Source of the DNA: CAVQMB01 sp963713445
GTDB lineage: Bacteria > Pseudomonadota > Gammaproteobacteria > Competibacterales > Competibacteraceae
Assembly: GCA_963713445.1 (NCBI GenBank)
Contig: CAVQMB010000028.1
Span: 1-64,000, forward strand
DNA length: 64,000 bases
Reading direction: 5' to 3'
Position numbers and translations under genes: made by a program. Shown here one piece after another: positions 56,691-64,000 of this stretch. The notes beneath the pieces are model-generated. The model saw nothing but the letters and a program-made list of their open reading frames with translations, ran no database searches and was not told where the DNA came from. Each line of letters opens with the position of its first letter. Positions within the stretch are counted from its first letter, which is position 1.

Positions 56691-57911
56691 TTGACGGTGG
56701 CTGCCATCTACCTCGACTACGCGGCAACCACGCCGGTCGATCCGCGGGTGGCAGCGCACCTGAGCGAATATTTGACTGCCGCCGGTGTGTTTGGCAATCC
56801 GGGATCGCAGCACAGCTTCGGGGTGGCGGCCCGACGGGCCGTCGAGCAGGCCCGGACTGAGGTTGCCGCGCTGATCAATGCCGATCCGCGCGAAGTCGTG
56901 TGGACGTCGGGGGCCACCGAGTCGGACAATCTGGCGCTCAAGGGCGCGGCCCGTGTGCTGGTGGCGCGCCGGGGCCGCCATATCGTCACCTGCAAGAGTG
57001 AGCACAAGGCGGTATTGGATCCGTGCCACCAGCTCGAACGCGAGGGCTTCCGTGTCAGCTACCTGGACCCCGGCCCGGACGGGCTGATTAGTGTCGAGCG
57101 ACTGGCGGCGGCGCTGCGCGACGATACCGTGCTGGTATCGCTGATGCATGTCAACAACGAGCTTGGCGTGGTGCAGGATATTGCCGCTATCGGTGCGTTA
57201 ACCCGCAGCCGCGGGGTATTGCTACATGTTGATGCTGCCCAAAGTCCGGGCAAGGCGCCGCTTGATGTCGAGGCCATGCAGATCGACCTGGCCAGCCTTT
57301 GCGCCCACAAGGTATACGGCCCCAAAGGTATTGGTGCGCTCTACGTGCGGCGCCGGCCGCGGGTAAGACTGGAGCCGTTGCTGCATGGTGGCGGCCAGGA
57401 GCGCGGGTTGCGCGGCGGTACGCTTCCGGTCCATCAGATCGTGGCCATGGGCGAGGCTTTTCGGCTGGCCGCTGCTGAACGCGAGGCTGACCGCCGACAT
57501 TGCCGGGGTTTGCGAGACCGTCTTATGGGCAAGCTTGCCGGGTTGCCGTTGATGGAGCTTAACGGCGACCCTGAGCAGAGCGTGCCCCAGATCATTAATC
57601 TGAGTTTTCCGGGGCTGGATGCGGAAGCGCTGCTGCTCGCCCTGGATGACGTGGCTCTTGCCGCTGGATCAGCCTGTACCTCGGCCAGCCAGGAGCCGTC
57701 TCACGTGTTGCGTGCGATCGGGCTGGATGATCTGCGGGCGGCAGCCTCGGTGCGCCTCAGTCTGGGCCGTTTCACCACCGCGGCCGAGATCGATCATGCC
57801 GCGCGCCGGTTGGTGGCCGAGGTCACCCGGCTGCGGGCGCTGTCGCCGTTGTGGCCGATCTATCAGCGCGGTGATGACCCTGCCAACATGACCTGGGACG
57901 GTACCGCATGA
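56691..57911 (+). CDS. iscS: Cysteine desulfurase IscS-like
   Basis: A 406-residue PLP enzyme providing sulfur for Fe-S clusters and tRNA thiolation. Features are [29 protein letters not shown], the PLP Lys in [13 protein letters not shown] and the catalytic Cys in [16 protein letters not shown]. The start is a TTG right after the iscR stop. Its C-terminus is slightly different from classical IscS ([19 protein letters not shown]). It overlaps rnhA by four bases rather than leading into iscU. Confidence 0.93.
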   Translation: MTVAAIYLDYAATTPVDPRVAAHLSEYLTAAGVFGNPGSQHSFGVAARRAVEQARTEVAALINADPREVVWTSGATESDNLALKGAARVLVARRGRHIVTCKSEHKAVLDPCHQLEREGFRVSYLDPGPDGLISVERLAAALRDDTVLVSLMHVNNELGVVQDIAAIGALTRSRGVLLHVDAAQSPGKAPLDVEAMQIDLASLCAHKVYGPKGIGALYVRRRPRVRLEPLLHGGGQERGLRGGTLPVHQIVAMGEAFRLAAAEREADRRHCRGLRDRLMGKLAGLPLMELNGDPEQSVPQIINLSFPGLDAEALLLALDDVALAAGSACTSASQEPSHVLRAIGLDDLRAAASVRLSLGRFTTAAEIDHAARRLVAEVTRLRALSPLWPIYQRGDDPANMTWDGTA

Positions 57912-58423
57912 CAATGGCGGGACGATCGCCCGCCCGCTTGGCGCAGGTGACCGTCTATACTGATGGCGGCTGCAGTCCGACCAATCCCGGTCCTGGTGGG
58001 TATGGTGTCGTGCTGCGTGCCAACGGCCGGCGTCGAGAGCTGTCTGGTGGATTTCTCTTCACCACCAATAACCGCATGGAGCTGATGGCTGCAATTGTCG
58101 CTCTTGAGGCGCTTAAGCGGCCTTGCCGGGTAACTCTCCACAGCGATTCCAAATATCTGGTCGACGCCATGACCCAGGGCTGGGCGGCTCGCTGGCGGGC
58201 CAACGGCTGGAAGCGCAACCGCCGTGACAAGGCGCTCAACCCGGATCTCTGGGAACGCCTGCTGGATCTTGCCGGCGCGCATCAGGTGAGCTTCGTCTGG
58301 GTGCGCGGTCATACCGGGGTTCCCGATAACGAGCGCTGTGACGAACTGGCCCGGCTTGCTGCCCATCAGCCGGATTTGCCGGTGGATCCCGGTTACCAGG
58401 CTGCTACAGCCGGCACCGCCTAG
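57908..58423 (+). CDS. rnhA: Ribonuclease HI
   Basis: A 171-residue enzyme that degrades RNA in RNA-DNA hybrids. The four catalytic carboxylates appear in [20 protein letters not shown] (Asp), [10 protein letters not shown] (Glu), [13 protein letters not shown] (Asp) and [11 protein letters not shown] (Asp). The basic helix [17 protein letters not shown] binds the hybrid. It begins in the last codons of iscS (ATGA). The C-terminal tail beyond AHQPDLP is extra and low in complexity. Confidence 0.94.
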   Translation: MTMAGRSPARLAQVTVYTDGGCSPTNPGPGGYGVVLRANGRRRELSGGFLFTTNNRMELMAAIVALEALKRPCRVTLHSDSKYLVDAMTQGWAARWRANGWKRNRRDKALNPDLWERLLDLAGAHQVSFVWVRGHTGVPDNERCDELARLAAHQPDLPVDPGYQAATAGTA

Positions 58424-58534
58424 CGGATCATCGGTTCCAACAGGACCGCGCTGGCGTAGCTATCCGGCGGCAACCCCGATAGCACCGTCCGCAGCGGCAG
58501 CGAACTGCTTCGTCTCCCGATCCGACATGGCGTG

Positions 58535-59530
58535 CTAGTGCAGCATGACGTCTGGCTGGTGCTGACTCGGGAATCGGACCAGCCGGCGGCTCTCGTCAAA
58601 GGCGTCCAGCGCTTGTGGCCAGTGCCCATTGGGCCACAGGTAATCGAGTCGTCCCTCGGCGGGATACAGGGCCACCGTGTACAGGGTTCCGAATCCGCGC
58701 TCGTAGGCGGTCGAGTAGATGGGTGAACGGAGGAAGGCCTGCACCAGGCGCTGCGGCTCATCGCTTTCACGCAGCCGGAAGTAGAGAAACCGCTCGCGTT
58801 CCAGCGTCGCGGTGGCCCGGGCATGCTGCGGCCAGTCCACCTGCTCCTGATGGTTGGTTGCGATGGGTACTTCCCGGGCCCGGGCCGGCCGGTCGGGGCC
58901 CAGGTACACGGTATAGAAACGCCCGGCCCGGTCCAGTACGGTGATGTTGTAGGCCATGTGGCTCGGAATCCGGCACAATGCATCGATTGCCTCGGTGGCA
59001 TCGCTGCAGAACTCCAGCACATAGCGTAGGATTAGCGGCACACCGAAGCCCTCACCGACCACTCGACGGCCGCCAAAGGTGAGCGACACCGCCAGACCGG
59101 CTTCGTTGATGCCATCCAGAGCACCCCACAGGCAATCGCTGGTGGAGATGACCCGGCGACCGTGCCAGGTGGTGTGCAGAATGACGCCTTCGAACAGTTG
59201 CGGGTGATAGTCGTAGTTGCGCACCAGCAGCGGCTGCGGACCCTGCCATACCGCTTGCGAGCAGCCGCTGAGATAGGCTGGCGGGCAGTAGCAGGACAGA
59301 AACCGGGCCGCCACGTCACCGCCGCCGGCGAGTTCCACCAGTTGTTCGTAGGTCGGCACCAACTCCGGCATATGCGCCTTGAATGCCCGCAGTGAGCTCA
59401 GATACGTTGGCCGGGCACGCTCGCCCTCGCTCAGGAACCAGCGCTTATAGGCTGGCCAGTGACGCTTGAACAGACCCTGCCAGCGGGCACCGGGCAATGG
59501 CTCACTGAGCGCTTCGAACAGACGTTCCAT
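58535..59530 (-). CDS. C45-type Ntn hydrolase/acyltransferase
   Basis: A 331-residue member of the C45/acyl-CoA:6-APA acyltransferase-like family. The nucleophile Cys90 follows Gly89 (YLSGCSQAVWQG), which is the expected self-cleavage site. LLVRNYDYHPQLFEG (Arg104, Asn105, Asp107) and DGINEAGLAVSLTFGGRRV are the other family hallmarks. Enzymes of this class cut or form amide bonds. It begins right after the stop of the ATP-grasp gene, so they form one operon. No signal peptide is evident. The substrate is unknown. Confidence 0.85.
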   Translation of the reverse strand: MERLFEALSEPLPGARWQGLFKRHWPAYKRWFLSEGERARPTYLSSLRAFKAHMPELVPTYEQLVELAGGGDVAARFLSCYCPPAYLSGCSQAVWQGPQPLLVRNYDYHPQLFEGVILHTTWHGRRVISTSDCLWGALDGINEAGLAVSLTFGGRRVVGEGFGVPLILRYVLEFCSDATEAIDALCRIPSHMAYNITVLDRAGRFYTVYLGPDRPARAREVPIATNHQEQVDWPQHARATATLERERFLYFRLRESDEPQRLVQAFLRSPIYSTAYERGFGTLYTVALYPAEGRLDYLWPNGHWPQALDAFDESRRLVRFPSQHQPDVMLH

Positions 59531-60988
59531 TCAGAGAATCTTGTAGGCGCCGGCCGTGGGGGCCGGTTCCACCTGGGCGCTGGGAAGGGGACGGGCACGG
59601 TAGTGGGAAAGAATGCCCTTGATCCAGCCCCGGGCGCGCTCATTGAGCGTGAAGTCCGGCGTCATGGCGCGTCCACGCAGTATCAGGATGCCAAGATCCG
59701 CACCTTCATAGCGGTAATCGTTGGGGCCGGTTATCCGCAGGAAAAACGCTTCCTCGTCGTTGGTTACCGCGCGTCGGTGATAGTCAAAACGGCTGTATTC
59801 GACCTGGCCATGGTCGGTCATCTTCCAGATACCAGTGGCCGGTGCATCGGTGACGATGTCGACCGAGTCGTCGGTGTGCTTGATGACCAGTTGGCACCAG
59901 GAATCAATGTAGTCCGGATCCGACCAGCGGGCGTTGAGATCGTCGGCGTCGAAGTCGAATTCAACGCCGGAGAACTCCAGCAGGTGGAACAGGAATAAGG
60001 GGGCATCGGCATGGGCGAAGGCGGCGTGATTGGTCATCGAGCTGGCGCCGGTAACCCGCGGATTGAGTTCACCCAGATATAGCTCGCCACTGTCCTGGTC
60101 GATCAGGAAATCAAGGTCGAAATAGCCGCGGTACCCCTCCTGGCGCAACTGCTCACCGAAGGCGAAGGCATAGTCGCGGGCCTGGTCGCGGATATCCTGG
60201 CTGAATGCCCCTGGCAGTACCTCATTGCCGCACCAGCCGCCCTTGTAAGGGGTCAGTTCTGGCGCGCCGACGATTTCGGTCAGCAACGGGCCGACGATGG
60301 TCCCCTGCTTGGTGGTGCAGGCCTCCAGGGTTGAACCGCGACAGTTGATACGCTTCATGATCTTGACTTCGGGATCGCGAACGATTTCCGTGGAATGCCG
60401 GTCCCAGTCGCGCTCATTGGCGATAAAGAACGTGGTGTGGCCGGAGTCGCCGAAGGCGGTCTGAATCACCACGTCGTCGCTCAGGTTGTGTTCGCTGCAG
60501 ATCTGCCTGAGATGGTCGTAGGAGTCCACTTTGGCCAGCGCGTTGGGCACCGAGGGCACACCGGCCTTGTTGCCGATGCGCACGGTCTCCATTTTGTTAT
60601 CGCAGCGCGAACGCAGTGCTGCCGCCGGAAACCACACTTCGAGGCCCAGTTCCCGTGCCAGTTCCTCCGTCTTGTCGTCGAACATCAGGAACAGTGCGAT
60701 GGGATCCTCACCCTGCGCTTTGATGTAATCGATCACCTCCTTGTGCTGCAGCAGGTAGTTATTGATGTCCTCGATGCTCTCGAATTCAGGGTGCGGCAAT
60801 TCGTTGGGGACAAACACGTTCGGGTGATTGCCGTCGTAGCAGTCGATGTAGTTGATGTACTTGAAGCCGCGCACCCATTCGTCCATGCCCAGCAGATTGA
60901 AATTGGTCGCGCTGATGAAGAACATCGGCCGCTCGTTGCGGTGGAAATGGCGCCGGATGTCAGAAATACCGCGCAGAGTCTTGTTCAT
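59531..60988 (-). CDS. ATP-grasp carboxylate-amine ligase-like protein
   Basis: A 485-residue ATP-grasp enzyme resembling biotin carboxylase in fold but without its partner domains. The ATP-binding parts are MFDDKTEELARELGLEVWFP, RIGNKAGVPSVPNALAKVDS, IQTAFGDSGHTTFFIANERD, and the metal-binding strand LYLGELNPRVTGASSMTNH. Such enzymes join a carboxylate to an amine or thiol with ATP. ATG at 60988 follows GAGG. It lies between a decarboxylase gene and a C45-type gene on the same strand. Confidence 0.85.
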   Translation of the reverse strand: MNKTLRGISDIRRHFHRNERPMFFISATNFNLLGMDEWVRGFKYINYIDCYDGNHPNVFVPNELPHPEFESIEDINNYLLQHKEVIDYIKAQGEDPIALFLMFDDKTEELARELGLEVWFPAAALRSRCDNKMETVRIGNKAGVPSVPNALAKVDSYDHLRQICSEHNLSDDVVIQTAFGDSGHTTFFIANERDWDRHSTEIVRDPEVKIMKRINCRGSTLEACTTKQGTIVGPLLTEIVGAPELTPYKGGWCGNEVLPGAFSQDIRDQARDYAFAFGEQLRQEGYRGYFDLDFLIDQDSGELYLGELNPRVTGASSMTNHAAFAHADAPLFLFHLLEFSGVEFDFDADDLNARWSDPDYIDSWCQLVIKHTDDSVDIVTDAPATGIWKMTDHGQVEYSRFDYHRRAVTNDEEAFFLRITGPNDYRYEGADLGILILRGRAMTPDFTLNERARGWIKGILSHYRARPLPSAQVEPAPTAGAYKIL

Positions 60989-61105
60989 CGTTGTGCTTCC
61001 TCGGGAGATCGGACCGAAACTGCTTGCAACGTGCGCCACAACCGGCACTGGTCGCGGCCGCCGCCAGGGGCGCCACACGGTTTGCAGCCAGCGCCAGGGC
61101 GTCAC

Positions 61106-63916
61106 CTATTGTACCGGTTCTGGGACCTGGCCAGGCGGAGTGGCTGCGGCGGCCGGGGTCAGCGCCCGTTCGGTAAAAACCCGAAAGCCCAGTTCCGGCT
61201 TGTAGCCATGGATTTCGCGGGTGTCCAGCGCCTGCATGAAGGCGACCGTTTCCTCGCTGATCACCTGCCCTGGCACCAGCACCGGGAAACCGGGTGGATA
61301 GGGAATGACGAACATCGCGGAAACCACTTCACGGCCGTTGGCGATGAGCCGCTTAAGGCCGTTTAGTTTGACGTACTCACAGTGTTCGTCCTTGTACGAC
61401 ATGAAGAAGGCGCTGCGCAGGTCGCCATCGCGTAGACCCGGCGCCGCACCCTGGCGGAAGTGCTCGTGAAACCGGCTGAAGTGGGGCAGCGGTGGATTGT
61501 CCTGGGTCAGATTCTGAACCTTGCCATTATGGATCCGGCGCTCCCGCGGGCTCATGTCGGCGAGTTCCTCTTCCAGTTCCTGGGCGATCTTCACCAGGAT
61601 TTCGATCAGATACGCCACCGAACTGCGGGTGGTGCCGATATTGGTCATGAACAGCACGGTGTTGCGGGTCGTCTTGTTGATCTGGATGCCGTATTTGTCC
61701 ATCAGGTGGGCGTGCTTGAAGGTATCGCCGTCGATGCCCGTGGCGCCGATGTACAGGTTCAGATGGCTTGGGTCGAGGACGAACTCGTCCTGGCGCCAGG
61801 CCTGCTCCATGCGAGCCCAGCCGCGATCGGTATCGTAGTAGAACTCAATGGCTGCGGGCCGGTACTCAGGCGGTATCAGATCACCCACCGTGAGGAACCG
61901 GAAATATCTGCCCAGCAGCGGATGTGCGGTCACCGCTTCGCGCAGCGCCATCGCCAGTTCGGTCTGGCGCTGCACGAACTCGAAGCCTTCGAGTTCCATC
62001 TGGCGGCGGCCGACATCCATCGACGCCAGAATCTGGTAATTCGGCGAGGTTGATGTGTGGGTCATGAAGGCCTCATGAAAGGAGTCTTCCGCCTTGTGAC
62101 GAAAATCCTGGTCGTAGACGTGGATCATCGATCCCTGGCGCAGTGACGTCAGGCGTTTGTGAGTCGACTGGGTGGCATACACCCGGATCCGGGCCTGGTC
62201 GGGGTCCGGCTGCAGGCGCTGGTCGAGCCAGGTCCGTTCGTCGTCGGCAGGGCGCTGATCGAACTGCTTGCGGAAAGCCTGATAGTGTTGCCGGTAGGCG
62301 GCGCTGCGGTAGCGCTCGCGCAGTCGGTGGGCGGTGGCCATCGCGGTGCGGCGCCGGTAGGTGGGATGGAAGCCGGCGAAGGCGAACCAGGCTTCGTCCC
62401 ACAGGAATATCAGATCCGGCTTGATCGCCAGGCATTCCTCGATCACCCGCTCGACATCGTAGATCACGCCGTCGAAGGTGCAGTTGGTCAGCAGCAGCAT
62501 CTTGACCCGGTCGAGTTCGCCGCTGCGGCGGTAGGCCAGCAGAGTCTGTTTGATGTGACGCAACGGTACCGCACCGTACATGTTGTACTCGGGCAGCGGA
62601 TAGGAGTCGAGGTAGCAGACCCGGGCCCCGGACAGCACCATGCCATAGTGATGGGATTTGTGACAGTTGCGATCGACCAGCACGATGTCACCCGGTTCGA
62701 CCAGCGCCTGCACCACAATCTTGTTGCCGGTGGAGGTGCCATTGGTTACGAAGTACGTTTGCTTGGCACCGAACGCGCGTGCCGCCATCTCCTGGGCGCG
62801 CTTGATCGGTCCGGTGGGTTCCAGTAGCGAATCCAGCCCGCCCGAGGTCGCGGACGTCTCGGCCATGAATATGTTGGGACCGTAGAACGCCAGCATGTCC
62901 TGAATCCAGTTCGACTTGATGATCGACTTGGCGCGCGATATCGGCAGGGCGTGAAACACCCCGGTCGGTTGCTTGCTGTATTCCTTGAGCGCGTTGAAAA
63001 AAGGAGTCTCGAAGCGTGCGCTGATACCGCGCAGAATGCTGAGGTCGAGTTCGGTATAGTCTTCCTCGCGGTAGAATACGCGCTTGAAGTTGCGGCTCAG
63101 GCGGCCGGCAATCTCCTCCACGGCGCGATCGGTCACCAGATAGAGATCCAGTTCCGGGCGGAGTTCCGCGATCTTGCCGCCCAGCGCTGGCCCGAAATCG
63201 GTCTCGTCGAGTTCCCCCAGCGGATCATACTCGAAGTTCTCCAGCAACTGGCGCAGGATATCGAGCTGGTTGTCGGATTTGAAAGGGAATCCGTAACGGA
63301 TGACGCAGGCCTGGATATTGAAGTTGAACAGCACAGCGATCAGCGCGTCCTCGAACGAGGGCATGACCACGATCTCGTAGACGAACTCGTCGTCGGGGCG
63401 GCGCATCTTGCGCAGGTTGGCCCGCAGTTGCTCCTCCTCGCGCGACGAGATGTTATCGACCACCAGTACTTCGAAATAGGGGCGGTTGTGGTAGCTGAGC
63501 GGTCGACGTTCCTCGAATGCATCGGAGAACGCCTCGGCATCTTCGGTGACGGTGATGTCTTCCTCGGCGCGCAGGTTGATCGGCCGGCTGCGATACGACA
63601 GACTGGCCAGGGCCCGGTTGATGCGGGCGACCACGTCGGCGAGCCGTTCGTAGTCGGCGTCATCGATCAGTTGATGCAGGTACTCGAGGTCTTGATGGCT
63701 GGGAAACGCCCAGTACGCGTCGATCGGCTCCAGCAGTGCCAGATCTTCACCGATCGTGGTGAGTAGCCGGCGGTGATCGCGACCGGCCGCCACTGCGTCC
63801 GCCAGCCGGCGGCTGTTTTTCTTGAGCCGGCTCCAGCCCTCGGTGCGCAACTGCGTGACGCTGTGATAGGCGTTTAGCGAGGTGCCCTTGTGACGGGTCG
63901 ATCGGCTGCGGGACAT
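61106..63916 (-). CDS. Orn/Lys/Arg-type decarboxylase, N-terminally extended
   Basis: A 936-residue PLP enzyme of the fold I Orn/Lys/Arg decarboxylase group, which removes carboxylate from basic amino acids. The PLP Lys587 is in YATQSTHKRLTSLRQGSMIHV, within reach of Asp507 in LIFLWDEAWFAFAGF; TNGTSTGNKIVVQAL and VDRNCHKSHHYGMVLSG are family blocks. The N-terminal part before the PLP domain is about 200 residues longer than in CadA or AdiA. ATG at 63916 follows GGAGGAAAC. It is the first gene of a minus-strand set with the ATP-grasp and C45-type genes. Substrate (Arg, Lys or other) cannot be decided by eye. Confidence 0.88.
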   Translation of the reverse strand: MSRSRSTRHKGTSLNAYHSVTQLRTEGWSRLKKNSRRLADAVAAGRDHRRLLTTIGEDLALLEPIDAYWAFPSHQDLEYLHQLIDDADYERLADVVARINRALASLSYRSRPINLRAEEDITVTEDAEAFSDAFEERRPLSYHNRPYFEVLVVDNISSREEEQLRANLRKMRRPDDEFVYEIVVMPSFEDALIAVLFNFNIQACVIRYGFPFKSDNQLDILRQLLENFEYDPLGELDETDFGPALGGKIAELRPELDLYLVTDRAVEEIAGRLSRNFKRVFYREEDYTELDLSILRGISARFETPFFNALKEYSKQPTGVFHALPISRAKSIIKSNWIQDMLAFYGPNIFMAETSATSGGLDSLLEPTGPIKRAQEMAARAFGAKQTYFVTNGTSTGNKIVVQALVEPGDIVLVDRNCHKSHHYGMVLSGARVCYLDSYPLPEYNMYGAVPLRHIKQTLLAYRRSGELDRVKMLLLTNCTFDGVIYDVERVIEECLAIKPDLIFLWDEAWFAFAGFHPTYRRRTAMATAHRLRERYRSAAYRQHYQAFRKQFDQRPADDERTWLDQRLQPDPDQARIRVYATQSTHKRLTSLRQGSMIHVYDQDFRHKAEDSFHEAFMTHTSTSPNYQILASMDVGRRQMELEGFEFVQRQTELAMALREAVTAHPLLGRYFRFLTVGDLIPPEYRPAAIEFYYDTDRGWARMEQAWRQDEFVLDPSHLNLYIGATGIDGDTFKHAHLMDKYGIQINKTTRNTVLFMTNIGTTRSSVAYLIEILVKIAQELEEELADMSPRERRIHNGKVQNLTQDNPPLPHFSRFHEHFRQGAAPGLRDGDLRSAFFMSYKDEHCEYVKLNGLKRLIANGREVVSAMFVIPYPPGFPVLVPGQVISEETVAFMQALDTREIHGYKPELGFRVFTERALTPAAAATPPGQVPEPVQ

Positions 63917-64000
63917 TTGTTTCCTCCGAGCGTTGGGCGGCATAATCCATAGTGTCGATGCTTAAGCGGGCGACACATGGTTCGTCAACTATAACGCAAG

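Noticed and set aside
58424..58534. Possible gene fragment between rnhA and the C45-type gene
   Set aside because: Frames read through here from the C45 gene's antisense or shifted frames only; nothing independent is supported.

Overview
The window looks like chromosome from a GC-rich gammaproteobacterium (possibly a Chromatiales-like lineage). It carries GlrK/GlrR, RdgC, DsbG, a YqiB-type DUF1249 protein, IscR/IscS, SpeD/SpeE and a proteobacterial glycogen operon. Most of it is dense housekeeping and metabolic DNA with many overlapping start/stop codons. No rRNA, tRNA or CRISPR array was seen.

Region 1 (1-6.0 kb) is an accessory patch, partly AT-richer. It holds a small unknown gene, a dGTPase, two decayed REP-type (Y1/HUH) transposase genes, three type II toxin-antitoxin pairs (RelE-like, YefM/YoeB, BrnT/BrnA), and three imperfect inverted-repeat sites that resemble integron attC sites and sit directly on the stop codons of the preceding genes. 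It may be the edge of a gene-cassette array; no integrase is in view.

Region 2 (6.4-11.3 kb): a YnfA-like membrane protein and a four-gene polyamine-type ABC importer (permease, permease, Tat-exported binding protein, ATPase).

Region 3 (11.3-22.6 kb, minus strand): glpK followed by glgC-glgA-glgP-glgX-malQ, a complete glycogen synthesis and breakdown operon. glgC is broken by a cluster of single-base indels and glpK by one.

Region 4 (22.6-34.3 kb): the glycerol regulon. glpR, then the glycerol ABC importer glpS-glpT-glpP-glpQ-DUF2160-glpV, then an unexplained trio (2OG-Fe(II) oxygenase, DUF6065-like, TPR protein), then glpD. The glpS and glpD promoters share a nearly identical 24-base block. 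Glycerol enters through GlpVSTPQ, is phosphorylated by GlpK and oxidised by GlpD. The triose can go down through pyruvate kinase (34.4 kb) or back up through PEP synthase (53-55.5 kb) to glycogen.

Region 5 (34.4-50.5 kb): pyk, a polyamine operon (speD-speE-ornithine decarboxylase), a GlrK/GlrR-type sigma-54 two-component system, a MATE exporter, a GlxA-type regulator, a secreted coiled-coil protein, a TPP enzyme with a PLP aminotransferase, and dsbG with a terminator in its leader.

Region 6 (50.6-64 kb): rdgC, an outer-membrane barrel candidate, a heavily frameshifted ppsA, DUF1249, iscR-iscS-rnhA, and a minus-strand set of three genes: a long Orn/Lys/Arg-type decarboxylase, an ATP-grasp ligase and a C45-type Ntn hydrolase/acyltransferase. 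This last set is the best candidate for an undescribed pathway, plausibly making or processing an amine conjugate.
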